From: Novosphingobium aureum
GTDB taxonomy: Bacteria; Pseudomonadota; Alphaproteobacteria; Sphingomonadales; Sphingomonadaceae
DNA: 64,000 nucleotides
Reading direction: 5' to 3'
Assembly: GCF_015865035.1 (NCBI RefSeq)
Contig: NZ_JADZGI010000001.1
Span: forward strand, 1,674,001-1,738,000
Below the pieces are notes generated by a model. That model worked only from the letters and a program-made list of their open reading frames with translations. It did no database searches and had not been told where the DNA came from. Numbering within the stretch: the stretch's first letter is position 1; each line of letters begins with the position of its first letter. A program made the translations under genes and the position numbers. Shown here piece after piece: positions 7,565 to 17,943 of this stretch.

Positions 7565-9112
7565 TCAGGTTGCTGCGAGCTGGTAGATCAGCTCGACGAA
7601 CCCGAGTGCTGCGCCGCTCATTCCGGCGACCTTGGGGTTGGTCGAATCGATCACGAAATACTCGTCCGGCGCATGCGCGCCCGAACCGTGGCCAATGCCG
7701 AACTGTGTCGCCGGGATCGAGACCGGCGGCGCGGTGAAGGTCGAGCCGGGCCATGATCCGGCCAGCCTCGGATAGAGATTGGCCTTCACGCCCATGGCCG
7801 CATAGGCTTTTTCCTGAGCCTTGATCAGCCGCGCATTCTCGGAAACCTCGGTCGGATCATAGCCGCCCGAAACGTTCATCTCGACATCTGGAAAGCCGTG
7901 AGCGTCGAGGTGCGCGCGCAGCTTGCGCTCGGCCTCGGCGCGGGTCTGGTTCGGCACCAGCCTGAGATCGAGCTTGGCGACGGCCTTGCCCGGCAGGATG
8001 GTCTTGCCGCCGGGCCCGGTATAGCCCGCGACCAGCCCCTCGATGTTGACGGTGGGCTGGCTCGCCTGACGCTCGATCGCCTGTTCGAAGGGCAGGTCGT
8101 CGATCCAGTGGGTGACGCCCATCATCTGCTTGACCTTGGCCTCGTCGGAGGAGGCCGCCGAGATCGCGATCAGCTCCTTCTCGCGCGCGGTGAGCGGGCG
8201 CACGTTCTCGAACCAGCCGTCGATCGCGGCGGTATTGCCGTCGGGCGTGACGAGCGTCTGGAGTGCCTGCACCAGTCGCCAGACCGGCGAATCGACGCTG
8301 GCCTTGTTGCTCGAATGGATGTCGCCTGTCGGCCCGCGCCCCCAAGCCTTGCCGCTGGCGACGAGTTCGAGTTCGACCACGCCCTTGGCACCCAGATTGA
8401 TCGACACCTCGCCATCGGGCCCCTGCCAGCAGGCGGGAATGAAGATGCCTGCGCACTTCTTCAGCGCGGGCAGGACCCGCGCATGGGTCGCGAGCTGGCG
8501 GAAATGGGGTGAGCCGATCTCCTCCTCGCCCTCTGCCAGCAGCACGAGATTGACCGGGGGCCTGATCCCGGCACGGCGCATCGCGTGGAGCCCGGCAAGC
8601 AGCGTCGCTTCAGGGCCTTTCTGGTTGATCGCGCCGCGCCCGACGAGTGCGCTGCCCCAGCCGGGCTTGTCGACGATGCGCCCCTCGAGTGGCGGGGAGG
8701 ACCATTCGGCCGGATCGAACTGCTTCACGTCGTACATGAAATAGAGCCCGAGCGTGGTTGGTGCGCCGTTGTCCATCACCCCGAAGACGCCGGGGTGGCC
8801 GTCGGTCGCGATGACCTCGACACCGGTAAAGCCTGCATCGCGCGCGAGACCGGCCATGTACTGCGCCCCTTCGCGCATGTTGCGGTTTTCCGCAGCGATC
8901 GAGGGCAGGGCGATCCATTCGCGCAGCCGCGCGATATCGGCATCGCGCCCCTTCTCGATCTCTCGGGCAAGAGCGCCGCGCGGGCTGTCGGGAGCGGCCA
9001 TGAGCGCCTGCGAGAATGGCAATGCGCTGGCGACGGGCAGCATGATGGCTGCGCGCAGCAGGTCCCGGCGCGCGGCATTGTCCGCGATCGGCGCGTGGCG
9101 GTCGTCTCTCAT
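7565..9112 (-). CDS. M20-family peptidase-like protein with a degenerate metal site, Tat-type signal
   Basis: A 515-residue member of the M20/ArgE/DapE superfamily. The N terminus ARRDLLRAAIMLPVASALPF looks like a twin-arginine signal, pointing to the periplasm. The fold signatures are there, but several metal ligands differ from the usual pattern. Where family members have GHxD, this protein has FMYD; where they have GASDDKG, it has GAINQKG. The catalytic EGEEEIGS is intact, GDIHSSN replaces DLHSG, and a late GSGAHAPDEY keeps a His. It could therefore be a divergent subfamily with altered metal use, or an inactive fold. The ATG at 9112 has a GGGGGGA ribosome site 10 bases upstream. It is divergent from a secreted carboxylesterase, and both face the envelope. 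Confidence 0.8.
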   Translation of the reverse strand: MRDDRHAPIADNAARRDLLRAAIMLPVASALPFSQALMAAPDSPRGALAREIEKGRDADIARLREWIALPSIAAENRNMREGAQYMAGLARDAGFTGVEVIATDGHPGVFGVMDNGAPTTLGLYFMYDVKQFDPAEWSSPPLEGRIVDKPGWGSALVGRGAINQKGPEATLLAGLHAMRRAGIRPPVNLVLLAEGEEEIGSPHFRQLATHARVLPALKKCAGIFIPACWQGPDGEVSINLGAKGVVELELVASGKAWGRGPTGDIHSSNKASVDSPVWRLVQALQTLVTPDGNTAAIDGWFENVRPLTAREKELIAISAASSDEAKVKQMMGVTHWIDDLPFEQAIERQASQPTVNIEGLVAGYTGPGGKTILPGKAVAKLDLRLVPNQTRAEAERKLRAHLDAHGFPDVEMNVSGGYDPTEVSENARLIKAQEKAYAAMGVKANLYPRLAGSWPGSTFTAPPVSIPATQFGIGHGSGAHAPDEYFVIDSTNPKVAGMSGAALGFVELIYQLAAT

Positions 9113-9293
9113 CGCTTGCTGTCCCCCCTGTGCTCTTTTGCGAGGCACAGTCTATCGCATTGCAGCGTAAGCGCAAATCACGGGGCGAAAGCGACCTTTT
9201 CCGGCTTGCGGATGTTCGCCGCATGGTGCCTTTACCCGGGGCGTCCGAGGCAGCGAACCTTGCGCGTTGACCCGGCTGACGGAAGGACAGAAA

Positions 9294-10712
9294 ATGAAAT
9301 TCGCGATGATGGCGGTTGCGGTGGCGGCGAGCGTGACCGGCCCTGCAGCCCATGCGCAGGACCGCCCCGAAGTGACGGTGGAGACAGGCGCACTCGCCGG
9401 GACGGTCGAGGACGGCGTGGCAAGCTGGAAGGGCATTCCCTTCGCGCAGCCGCCCATCGGCGAACTGCGCTGGCGCGCGCCGCAGCCGGCGAAGGCGTGG
9501 TCGGGCGTTCGCGCGGCCGACCACTATGCTTCCGACTGCATGCAAAAGCCCTTCGGTGGCGATGCAGCCCCGCTCGGCACGCCGCCTGCCGAGGATTGCC
9601 TCTACGCGAACGTCTGGCGCCCGGCGAAGGCCGAGGGCAAGCTGCCGGTGCTGGTGTGGATCTACGGCGGTGGCTTTCTCAACGGCGGCGCGTCGCCCGC
9701 GACCTATTCGGGCGCAGAGCTGGCGAAGAAGGGCGTGCTGGTCTTCAGCTTCAACTATCGCCTCGGCCGCTTCGGCTTCTTCGCCCACCCCGCGCTGAGC
9801 AAGGCCGATGCCGACGAGGGCAAGCTCGTCAACTACGGCTTCATGGACCAGATCGCCGCGCTCGAATGGGTGAAGCGCAACATTGCGGCCTTTGGCGGCG
9901 ATCCCGAGAACGTGACCATCAGCGGCGAGAGCGCGGGCGGCAACTCGGTCGACAACCTGCTCACTCTGCCTGGCGCACGAGACCTGTTCGACAAGGCGGT
10001 GGTCATGTCGGGCGGCAATGGCAGGGGCTTCGCGAAGGCGACGATGGAAACCGCGCATGAAGCCGGCGTTGCCTTCGCCAAAGGCAAGGGCATCACCGGG
10101 GCCGGTCCCGCAGCGCTCGCCAAGCTGCGCGCGCTTTCGGGTGAGGAGGTGGTCGACGGACTCAATCTGATGGCGCTGTTTGCCCCCAAGCCCGGCCCGG
10201 TGACCTACACCCTGCCGGTCGTCGACGGCGTCACCGCCGCGCCCCAACGCGAGAACTTCGAGAAGGGCGATGTGGCCCCGGTGCCGGTGATGATCGGGGC
10301 GACCTCTGCCGATATCGGCGGCGTGGACGGCCAGATGGTCGCGGGTGCGCGCAAGCTTGCCACGGCGATCGCGGCGCACGGCATGCCGGTCTACGAATAC
10401 CGCTTTTCCTATGTGGCGGATTCCATCCCGGTCCCGGGGGCGCAGCACGCCACGGACATTCCCTTCTTCTTCGATACGCAGAAGGTGAAGTACGGCGCGC
10501 AGACCAGCGTGCGCGACAATGCCATGGGCGCGGCGATGAGCGACTACCTCGTCAACTTCGTGAAGACCGGCAAGCCGAGCCAGGGCTTCGGTCTGCCCGA
10601 GTGGAAGCCATATTCCGAAGCCGATGGCCAGATCATGGACTTCGCGAGCGACGGCAAGGTGCGCTTCGGGCCCGATCCGTGGCAGGAGCGGATCGACGCT
10701 GCCGACATGTGA
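9294..10712 (+). CDS. Secreted carboxylesterase, type B (alpha/beta hydrolase)
   Basis: A 472-residue esterase of the carboxylesterase/cholinesterase family. Residues 1-19 (MKFAMMAVAVAASVTGPAA) form a signal peptide ending AHAQ, so it should be periplasmic or exported. The family features are YGGGFLNGG (oxyanion hole, near 125), ISGESAGG with the nucleophile Ser (near 210), and PVPGAQHATDIPF carrying the likely catalytic His (near 390). It is slightly shorter than typical 500-residue members. GGAAGGAC lies 5 bases upstream of the ATG at 9294, which decides the start over the TTG-type extension. Substrates are unknown; this family hydrolyses aromatic and aliphatic esters and some pyrethroid or carbamate compounds. 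Confidence 0.88.
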   Translation: MKFAMMAVAVAASVTGPAAHAQDRPEVTVETGALAGTVEDGVASWKGIPFAQPPIGELRWRAPQPAKAWSGVRAADHYASDCMQKPFGGDAAPLGTPPAEDCLYANVWRPAKAEGKLPVLVWIYGGGFLNGGASPATYSGAELAKKGVLVFSFNYRLGRFGFFAHPALSKADADEGKLVNYGFMDQIAALEWVKRNIAAFGGDPENVTISGESAGGNSVDNLLTLPGARDLFDKAVVMSGGNGRGFAKATMETAHEAGVAFAKGKGITGAGPAALAKLRALSGEEVVDGLNLMALFAPKPGPVTYTLPVVDGVTAAPQRENFEKGDVAPVPVMIGATSADIGGVDGQMVAGARKLATAIAAHGMPVYEYRFSYVADSIPVPGAQHATDIPFFFDTQKVKYGAQTSVRDNAMGAAMSDYLVNFVKTGKPSQGFGLPEWKPYSEADGQIMDFASDGKVRFGPDPWQERIDAADM

Positions 10713-10725
10713 TGCGGTTACTGCA

Positions 10726-10752
10726 GGGCCGGGGGCGAGAGCCTTCCGGCCC
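10726..10752. other. Stem-loop between convergent genes
   Basis: GGGCCGG and CCGGCCC arms separated by 13 bases, placed between the stop codons of the carboxylesterase gene and uvrD. There is no T-run, so this is a possible bidirectional 3'-end structure at best. Confidence 0.35.
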
Positions 10753-10793
10753 CGCTCCGTATCGTTACGGTTGCAGTTCCCGGACCCGGCGCG

Positions 10794-13106
10794 TCAGGCC
10801 GGTTTGACGAAACTGTCGAGCACGCGCTTGGCCCCGGCCTGCTCGAATTCGATCTCGAGCTTGTTGCCTTCCTGCGCGCTTACCGTGCCGTAGCCGAACT
10901 TCTCGTGGAAGACGCGTGCCCCGACCGCGATGTCGGCGCGCGGCTTGGCCGCGAAGCTGGCGGCAGAGCGGGTGCTTTCGCCGATCCGGCGCGGGGTCTT
11001 CTCGAATTCCTGCTTGGCCGCGCGCTGCCAGCCCGGCCCGCGCGTGACGGTGCGCGAGGGCTGGGCGCGTGCGACGTCGGCGAAGGGGTCGGCGTGCTCG
11101 GACCACTGCGCGCGCCAAAGCGAGGCGCCGCCGGTGAGCGTGGTCTCGCTGTCGATGAAGTCCTCGGGCAGTTCACCGACGAAGCGCGAGGGAATCGAGC
11201 TCGTCCACTGCCCGTAGATGCGCCGGTTGGCGGCGTGCAGGATCGTGCACTTGCGCCGCGCGCGGGTGATCGCGACGTAGGCGAGGCGGCGCTCTTCCTC
11301 GAGGCTGGCGAGCCCGCCTTCGTCGAGCGCGCGCTGTGAGGGGAACACGCCGTCCTCCCAGCCGGGCAGGAAGACGTTGTCGAATTCCAGACCCTTGGCC
11401 GCGTGCATGGTCATGATCGTGACCTTCTCCTCGTCGTCGCGCGCATCGTTGTCCATCACGAGGCTGACGTGTTCGAGGAAGTCGCCGAGGCTGTCGTAGT
11501 CCTCCATGGCCCGCGCCAGCTCGACGAGGTTCTCGAGCCGCCCATTGGCTTCGGGCGTCTTTTCGGCCTGGAGCGCATCGGTGTAGCCGCTCTCGTCCAT
11601 GACCGTGCGCAGCAGGTCAGCGGGGCCTTCGCTGTCCGACAGCTCGCGCCAGCGGGCGAAGTCGCGCATGAGCGAGAGCACGGTGTTACGTGCGCGGGCG
11701 GGCAGTTCGTCGGTGTCGACGATCTCGACCGCGGCGCGCGCGAGCGGGATTTCCTGCCGCCGCGCAAGCAGGTGCAGCTTCTCCAGCGCCTTGGCGCCGA
11801 GCCCGCGCTTGGGAGTGTTGTAGATCCGCTCGAAGGCGAGGTCGTCGGCGGGTTGGGCGATGACGCGCAGGTACGCGAGCGCGTCGCGGATTTCAGCGCG
11901 CTCGTAGAAGCGGAAACCGCCGACGATGCGATAGCGCATGCCGATCGAGATGAAGCGGTCCTCGAACTCGCGGGTCTGGTACTGCGCGCGCACGAGGATC
12001 GCGATCTGGTCGAGCGGGGCGCCTTCGCGCTCGAGCCGCTCGATTTCGTCGCTGACACGGCGCGCTTCCTCGGGCGCGTCCCAGACACCGATCACGCGCA
12101 CTTTCTCGCCGGTATGGCGCTCGGTCCACAAGGTCTTGCCGAGCCGCTGCGAGTTCTCGTTGATCAGCCCTGAGGCAGCCGCGAGGATCTCGGGTGTCGA
12201 GCGGTAGTTCTGCTCGAGGCGGATGACCTTGGCGCCGGGAAAATCCTTCTCGAACCGGAGGATATTGGCAACTTCTGCGCCGCGCCATGAATAGATCGAC
12301 TGGTCGTCGTCACCCACCACGCAGATGTTGCGGCGGCTTTGCGCGATCAGGCGCAGCCACAGGTACTGGACCTGGTTGGTGTCCTGATACTCGTCGACCA
12401 TGACGTACTTGAAGCGCTGCTGGTACTGCTCGAGGACCTCGCGATGCTCGCGCAGGATGTTGAGCATGTGCAGCAGGAGATCGCCGAAGTCACAAGCGTT
12501 GAGCGTCCTGAGCCGCTCCTGGTAGAGCCGGTAGAAATGCTGCCCCTTGCCGTTGGCATAGGCCTCGTTCTCGCCCGCATCGAGATCGCTGGGGTTGAGC
12601 CCGCGGTTCTTCCAGCGGTCGATGCAGCCCGCCAGCTGGCGCGGCGGCCAGCGCTTCTCATCTACACCCTCGGCCTGGATCAGCTGCTTGAGCAGGCGCA
12701 ACTGGTCGTCGGTGTCGATGATCGTGTAGTTCGATTCGAGTCCGACCAGCTCGGCATGACGGCGCAGCATCTTGGCGGCGATGGCGTGGAAGGTGCCGAG
12801 CCAGGGCATGCCCTCGACCGCTGGACCGACGAGCCGCCCCACGCGCTCGCGCATCTCGCGCGCGGCCTTGTTGGTGAAGGTGACGCACAGGATCTCGCTC
12901 GGCCAGGCGAGGCGCGCGCGCACGAGGTGGGCGAGGCGCCGCGTCAGCGCCGAGGTCTTGCCGGTCCCGGCACCTGCCAGCATCAGCACCGGCCCTTCGG
13001 TGGTCAGCACGGCCTCGCGCTGGGGCTCGTTGAGCCCGTCGATCAGCGGGTCCTCGCCAAGTGCAGGCGCGGTAGGGTTGGGGGAGGGGGATGCAGGCTC
13101 GTTCAC
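10794..13106 (-). CDS. uvrD: UvrD/PcrA-type ATP-dependent DNA helicase II
   Basis: A 770-residue superfamily 1 3'-5' DNA helicase for nucleotide-excision and mismatch repair. Motifs in order: LNEPQREAV, Walker A AGAGTGKTSA (near 45), VTFTNKAAREM, GTFHAIAAKML, VDEYQDTN with GDDDQSIYSWRGA (Walker B region), LEQNYRS, TMHAAKGLEFDNVFLPG and YVAITRARR. The last 45 residues (VFHEKFGYGTVSAQEGN and on) resemble the Tudor-like RNA-polymerase-binding tail of UvrD/PcrA. I chose the GTG at 13106; reading back to a TTG at 13142 adds 12 unconserved residues. It lies 88 bases downstream of rsmD on the same strand and may share its transcript. Confidence 0.93.
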   Translation of the reverse strand: MNEPASPSPNPTAPALGEDPLIDGLNEPQREAVLTTEGPVLMLAGAGTGKTSALTRRLAHLVRARLAWPSEILCVTFTNKAAREMRERVGRLVGPAVEGMPWLGTFHAIAAKMLRRHAELVGLESNYTIIDTDDQLRLLKQLIQAEGVDEKRWPPRQLAGCIDRWKNRGLNPSDLDAGENEAYANGKGQHFYRLYQERLRTLNACDFGDLLLHMLNILREHREVLEQYQQRFKYVMVDEYQDTNQVQYLWLRLIAQSRRNICVVGDDDQSIYSWRGAEVANILRFEKDFPGAKVIRLEQNYRSTPEILAAASGLINENSQRLGKTLWTERHTGEKVRVIGVWDAPEEARRVSDEIERLEREGAPLDQIAILVRAQYQTREFEDRFISIGMRYRIVGGFRFYERAEIRDALAYLRVIAQPADDLAFERIYNTPKRGLGAKALEKLHLLARRQEIPLARAAVEIVDTDELPARARNTVLSLMRDFARWRELSDSEGPADLLRTVMDESGYTDALQAEKTPEANGRLENLVELARAMEDYDSLGDFLEHVSLVMDNDARDDEEKVTIMTMHAAKGLEFDNVFLPGWEDGVFPSQRALDEGGLASLEEERRLAYVAITRARRKCTILHAANRRIYGQWTSSIPSRFVGELPEDFIDSETTLTGGASLWRAQWSEHADPFADVARAQPSRTVTRGPGWQRAAKQEFEKTPRRIGESTRSAASFAAKPRADIAVGARVFHEKFGYGTVSAQEGNKLEIEFEQAGAKRVLDSFVKPA

Positions 13107-13194
13107 AGGTGAACAACTAGGGAACGGATTAAGCCTGTGCAAGGTCGCTTAGGCAGCGCTGCCGACCTTTGCACGGTGGCAGCGGCGACGCGCC

Positions 13195-13767
13195 TTAGTC
13201 GACCTTGCGCAAGATGTGGAGGCGGGCCTTGCCGACGTCGCGGGTGGATTCGACTTCGAAGCCGCGGATCGAGACGCTCTCGCCGCGCGCGGTCTCGAGG
13301 CTGACCCAGGTCGCCTCGCCGATCCAGCCGAGCCGCGCGAGCTTGTCGATCGCGACCGAACCCGCGCCGGTTTCGTAAGGCGGGTCGAGCAGAACGAGGT
13401 CGAGCGGTTCCTTTGCGGTTCCCAGTGACATCGCAGAGGCCGCGCGTACGTCGCTGCGATCCTGCGCGTGCAGGTTGGCGATATTCTTGCGGATGGCGCG
13501 GATCGCGGCCGGGTCCTGATCGACGAAGAGGCAATGCGCGGCCCCGCGCGAGAGCGCCTCGAGGCCGAGCGCGCCCGAGCCCGCGAAGAGGTCGGCAACC
13601 TTCAGGCCCTCGAAGTCGCCGATGCGGCTCGCGAGCATCGAGAACAGCGTCTCGCGGGTGCGGTCGGCGGTGGGACGGGTGACCTCGCCCTCGGGCGTCG
13701 CGAGCTTGCGCCCGCGCCACTCGCCCGCGACGATGCGAAGCCCGGTGCGTGCAGGCGCGCCCTTCAC
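13195..13767 (-). CDS. rsmD: 16S rRNA (guanine966-N2)-methyltransferase
   Basis: A 190-residue Rossmann-fold methyltransferase that modifies G966 of 16S rRNA in the 30S subunit. RIVAGEWRGRKL near residue 10, RPTADRTRETLFS near 30, the SAM-binding VADLFAGSGALGLEALSRGA near 55, and LVLLDPPYETG with the catalytic DPPY motif near 125 identify it. The start is GTG at 13767, sharing a 4-base GTGA overlap with the stop of rluB, so the two are translationally coupled. Coupling a 23S pseudouridine synthase to a 16S methyltransferase makes this a ribosome-modification operon. Confidence 0.93.
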   Translation of the reverse strand: MKGAPARTGLRIVAGEWRGRKLATPEGEVTRPTADRTRETLFSMLASRIGDFEGLKVADLFAGSGALGLEALSRGAAHCLFVDQDPAAIRAIRKNIANLHAQDRSDVRAASAMSLGTAKEPLDLVLLDPPYETGAGSVAIDKLARLGWIGEATWVSLETARGESVSIRGFEVESTRDVGKARLHILRKVD

Positions 13768-15149
13768 TTGGCGCGAGCCTTGCCGATGTCGCGGCGGAAC
13801 CCTTCGATTTCCTTGGCGGTGATCTCGACCGCGGCGCCCTTGGGCAGCTCGTCGAGCGCGAAGGGGCCGTAGCCGATGCGGATCAGGCGGCTGACCTTGA
13901 GCCCGAAATGTTCGAGTACGCGGCGCACTTCGCGGTTCTTGCCCTCGGTGATGGTCATTTCGATCCAGCGGTTGCGCCCGACGCCGCGCTCCATGTTGGC
14001 GTCGATCCGGCCATAGTGGACGCCGTCGATCTCGATCCCCTCGATGAGCCCTTCGAGGTCTTCCTGGGTGATGTCGCCGAAGGCACGCGCGCGGTAAGTG
14101 CGCGGGATGCCCGAGGCGGGCAGTTCGAGCGTGCGCTTGAACTCGCCGTCGTTGGTGAGCAGCAGCAGGCCCTCGGTGTTGAAGTCGAGGCGGCCCACCG
14201 GCATCACCCGGCCGGCGCCCTCGGGCAGGGCATTGCGCAAGGCGGCGTAGATCGTCGGGCGCCCGGCGGGATCGAACTCGGCGGTGATCAGGCCGCCGGG
14301 CTTGTGGAAGGCGAAGAGGCGCGTTGCCTGCGCCTCGGGCACGGGATGGCCGTCGACGGTCACGCCCGCGAGCGAGGTGAGGACGGTGGCCGGGGTGTCG
14401 ATCACCGCGTCGTCGAGCTTCACGCGCCCTTCGGCGATCATGCGCTCGACCTCGCGGCGGCTGGCGATGCCTGCGCGTGCGAGCAGCTTGGCGATGCGTT
14501 CGCCCTCGCGTGCGGGCAGGTTCGGGTCCTTGGGCGTGGGCGCTGCCGCACGCGGCTTGGAGCCGGGCGCGGGACGCTTTACCGCGAAGGGCTTGTTGGC
14601 GCGGGGCGCATCGCCGAAGCGGCGCTCGTTTCCACGCTTCTCGCCAGAACGGCCACGGGGCGCGTCATTGCCGCGGCGTTCGTCAGTGCGCTTCTCGCCA
14701 AAGCGGGGGCGGGGCGTATCGCTGCCACGGCGTTCGTCGGTACGCTTCTCGCCGAAGCGGGTGCGGGGCGCGTCGCTGCCGCGGCGCTCGTCGCCACGCT
14801 TCTCGCCGAAGCGGGTGCGGGGCGCGTCGCTGCCGCGGCGCTCGTCGCCACGCTTCTCGCCGAAGCGGGTGCGGGGCGCATCGCTGCCGCGACGCTCGTC
14901 GCCACGCTTTTCGCCGAAGCGGCCACGAGGGGCGTCATTGCCGCGCCGGTCGGCGCGGCGCTCACCGTCACGGCCCCCGTCACGGCGGCGCCCGTCGTTC
15001 TTTCGCCCGTCGTTCTTTCGTTCGTCGCTGTGCCGCTCGTCGGGCTTGCCGAACTTGCGGGCACGCGGCGGGCGGCCTTCGCGCCGGGAATCGGAAGCAT
15101 CGTTGCGGCCGCGCGTCGGGCCGCCGGATTTGCGGGGTGGTTTGGACAT
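13764..15149 (-). CDS. rluB: Pseudouridine synthase, RluB/RsuA family, with tandem-repeat N-terminal extension
   Basis: A 461-residue rRNA pseudouridine synthase. Residues 1-195 are a very basic, low-complexity Arg/Asp/Gly/Lys region containing six 18-residue repeats (77-184). Then comes an S4 RNA-binding domain (RIAKLLARAGIASRREVERM near 210) and the catalytic domain with GRLDFNTEGLLLLTNDG, whose Asp is the nucleophile. RluB of E. coli, about 290 residues, makes pseudouridine 2605 in 23S rRNA; the long extension is the main difference. The start ATG 15149 was chosen because MSKPPRKSGG begins the basic region; the upstream frame is not credible. Assignment to RluB rather than RluE or RsuA is inferred from context with rsmD and from length. 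Confidence 0.88.
   Translation of the reverse strand: MSKPPRKSGGPTRGRNDASDSRREGRPPRARKFGKPDERHSDERKNDGRKNDGRRRDGGRDGERRADRRGNDAPRGRFGEKRGDERRGSDAPRTRFGEKRGDERRGSDAPRTRFGEKRGDERRGSDAPRTRFGEKRTDERRGSDTPRPRFGEKRTDERRGNDAPRGRSGEKRGNERRFGDAPRANKPFAVKRPAPGSKPRAAAPTPKDPNLPAREGERIAKLLARAGIASRREVERMIAEGRVKLDDAVIDTPATVLTSLAGVTVDGHPVPEAQATRLFAFHKPGGLITAEFDPAGRPTIYAALRNALPEGAGRVMPVGRLDFNTEGLLLLTNDGEFKRTLELPASGIPRTYRARAFGDITQEDLEGLIEGIEIDGVHYGRIDANMERGVGRNRWIEMTITEGKNREVRRVLEHFGLKVSRLIRIGYGPFALDELPKGAAVEITAKEIEGFRRDIGKARAK
14598..14921 (-). repeat. Six 54-bp in-frame tandem repeats inside rluB
   Basis: Units encode RFGEKRGDERRGSDAPRT with small changes. Three consecutive units give identical protein, followed by three diverged ones (RTDERRGSDTPRP, RTDERRGNDAPRG, RGNERRFGDAPRA), and half a unit precedes them. 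The near identity of the first three suggests recent slippage or unequal exchange, so copy number probably varies between strains. Confidence 0.9.
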
Positions 15150-15280
15150 TTGCGGCCCATACCTGTTGATCGCGCATTCATCCAGCCTTCCCATTGTGCA
15201 GCGCGAAGCTAAGTTGCCGCATTCAAGAGCGTGCCCAGGAGAAATGCGTGGTAGCCGGAAGCGAAAGACAACGGGGCAGC

Positions 15281-16585
15281 ATGATGGATTCGCTGCGGCC
15301 CTACCTCGAGAAGGAGAGCCTCGCCTCGTTCTTCCTCGGCGTATCCTCGGGTTTTCCCTTTGCCATGCTGGCCGCCACGCTGACCACGCGCCTCGCGCAG
15401 GATGGCATTGAAAAATCAACGATTACAACATTTACACTCGCGTTCTTCGTCTACAATCTGAAGCCACTCTGGGCCTGGATCGTCGACGGCGTGAAGCTGC
15501 CCGTGCTCGTGCGCATGGGCCAGCGCGTCTCGTGGATGCTGGTCATGGGGCTGCTGGTCATGGCAGCGACGGTGAACCTCGCGCTGGTCGACCCGACGAA
15601 GGACATCGCAGGGACCGCGCTTGCCGCAGTTCTGCTCGGGCTTGCCGGGGCGAGCTTCGACATCGTCATCGACGCCTTCCGAATCGAGACGCTCAAACCC
15701 TACCAGCTCGGCACCGGCTCGGGCATGAGCCAGTATGGCTGGCGCATCGGCGCGGCAGGGGCGGGTGGTCTGGCACTGGTGCTCGCCGCGCGCTTCGACT
15801 GGCACGTCGCTTATGCCGCCTGCGCGGTCTTCGCGCTGCCCGCTATGCTCACCGCGCTGATCATGGGAGAACCAAAGCGCCATCAGGTCGTTCACGAGAA
15901 GAAGGGGCTGGACGAGGTCTGGACCTCGATCGCAGGCCCGTTCCGCGAGTTCTTCCAGCGCAACGGGGCATGGCTCGTGCTGCTGTTCATCCTCGTCCAC
16001 AAGATCGGCGACACGCTCGCCAACCTGACCTTCCGCCTGCTGTTCGACGATCTCGGCTTCTCCAACGACGAGATCGCGCTCTACGACATCGGCGTGGGCT
16101 TCTGGGCGCTGATCATCGGCGTCTTCGTCGGCGGCGTGATCTACGCGCGGCTCGGGCTCAAGCGCTCGGTGCTGATCGCGCTGGTGCTGATGGCGATCTC
16201 CAACCTCAGCTTCGCGATGCTCGCGGCCTCGGGTCACTCCAATCTCGGCATGGCAGGGGCGATCGGCTTCGAGAACTTCGCCAGCGGCTATGGCGGCGTG
16301 GTCGTCGTGGCCTACTTCTCGGCGCTGTGCGACCTGCGTTTCACCGCCTCGCAATATGCTCTCATCTCGGCAGGGGCGAGCGTCGTCGGGCGCTTCCTGA
16401 CCGGCACGACCGCAGGCGCGCTGATCGAGGCGATGGGCTACGTGAACTTCTATCTGCTCACCACCATCGCGGCTCTGCCCGGGATCGTGCTGTTCTGGTG
16501 GATGATGCGCTCGGGGCTGGTCGACGAGGCGCTGGGCACCGCGGGCGGGACCGCCAAGCCGTCCGACGAGGACGTGTTCGGCTAG
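15281..16585 (+). CDS. ampG: AmpG-like MFS permease
   Basis: A 434-residue inner-membrane protein of the major facilitator superfamily with about 12 hydrophobic segments. The beginning ASFFLGVSSGFPFAMLAATLTTRLAQDGI and the stretch DIVIDAFRIETLKPYQLGTGSGMSQYGWRIG are typical of the AmpG subfamily, which imports anhydro-muropeptides for peptidoglycan recycling. There is no beta-lactamase or amidase gene beside it, so the link to recycling rests on sequence alone. The ATG at 15281 is the first of two adjacent ATGs. It is divergent from rluB and convergent with folC, with only 10 bases between the ends. Confidence 0.75.
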   Translation: MMDSLRPYLEKESLASFFLGVSSGFPFAMLAATLTTRLAQDGIEKSTITTFTLAFFVYNLKPLWAWIVDGVKLPVLVRMGQRVSWMLVMGLLVMAATVNLALVDPTKDIAGTALAAVLLGLAGASFDIVIDAFRIETLKPYQLGTGSGMSQYGWRIGAAGAGGLALVLAARFDWHVAYAACAVFALPAMLTALIMGEPKRHQVVHEKKGLDEVWTSIAGPFREFFQRNGAWLVLLFILVHKIGDTLANLTFRLLFDDLGFSNDEIALYDIGVGFWALIIGVFVGGVIYARLGLKRSVLIALVLMAISNLSFAMLAASGHSNLGMAGAIGFENFASGYGGVVVVAYFSALCDLRFTASQYALISAGASVVGRFLTGTTAGALIEAMGYVNFYLLTTIAALPGIVLFWWMMRSGLVDEALGTAGGTAKPSDEDVFG

Positions 16586-16595
16586 GGTCCTGAGC

Positions 16596-17933
<1,338 letters not shown>

Positions 17934-17943
17934 GGCCGGGGCC

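Noticed and set aside
10726..10752. Intrinsic terminator between the esterase gene and uvrD
   Set aside because: No T-run on either side; kept only as a stem-loop.
13107..13142. TTG start extending UvrD by 12 residues
   Set aside because: MHRLNPFPSCSP is unlike UvrD starts; the GTG at 13106 gives the expected N terminus.
14598..14921. CRISPR array
   Set aside because: The units are contiguous without spacers and are in frame with the rluB coding sequence.
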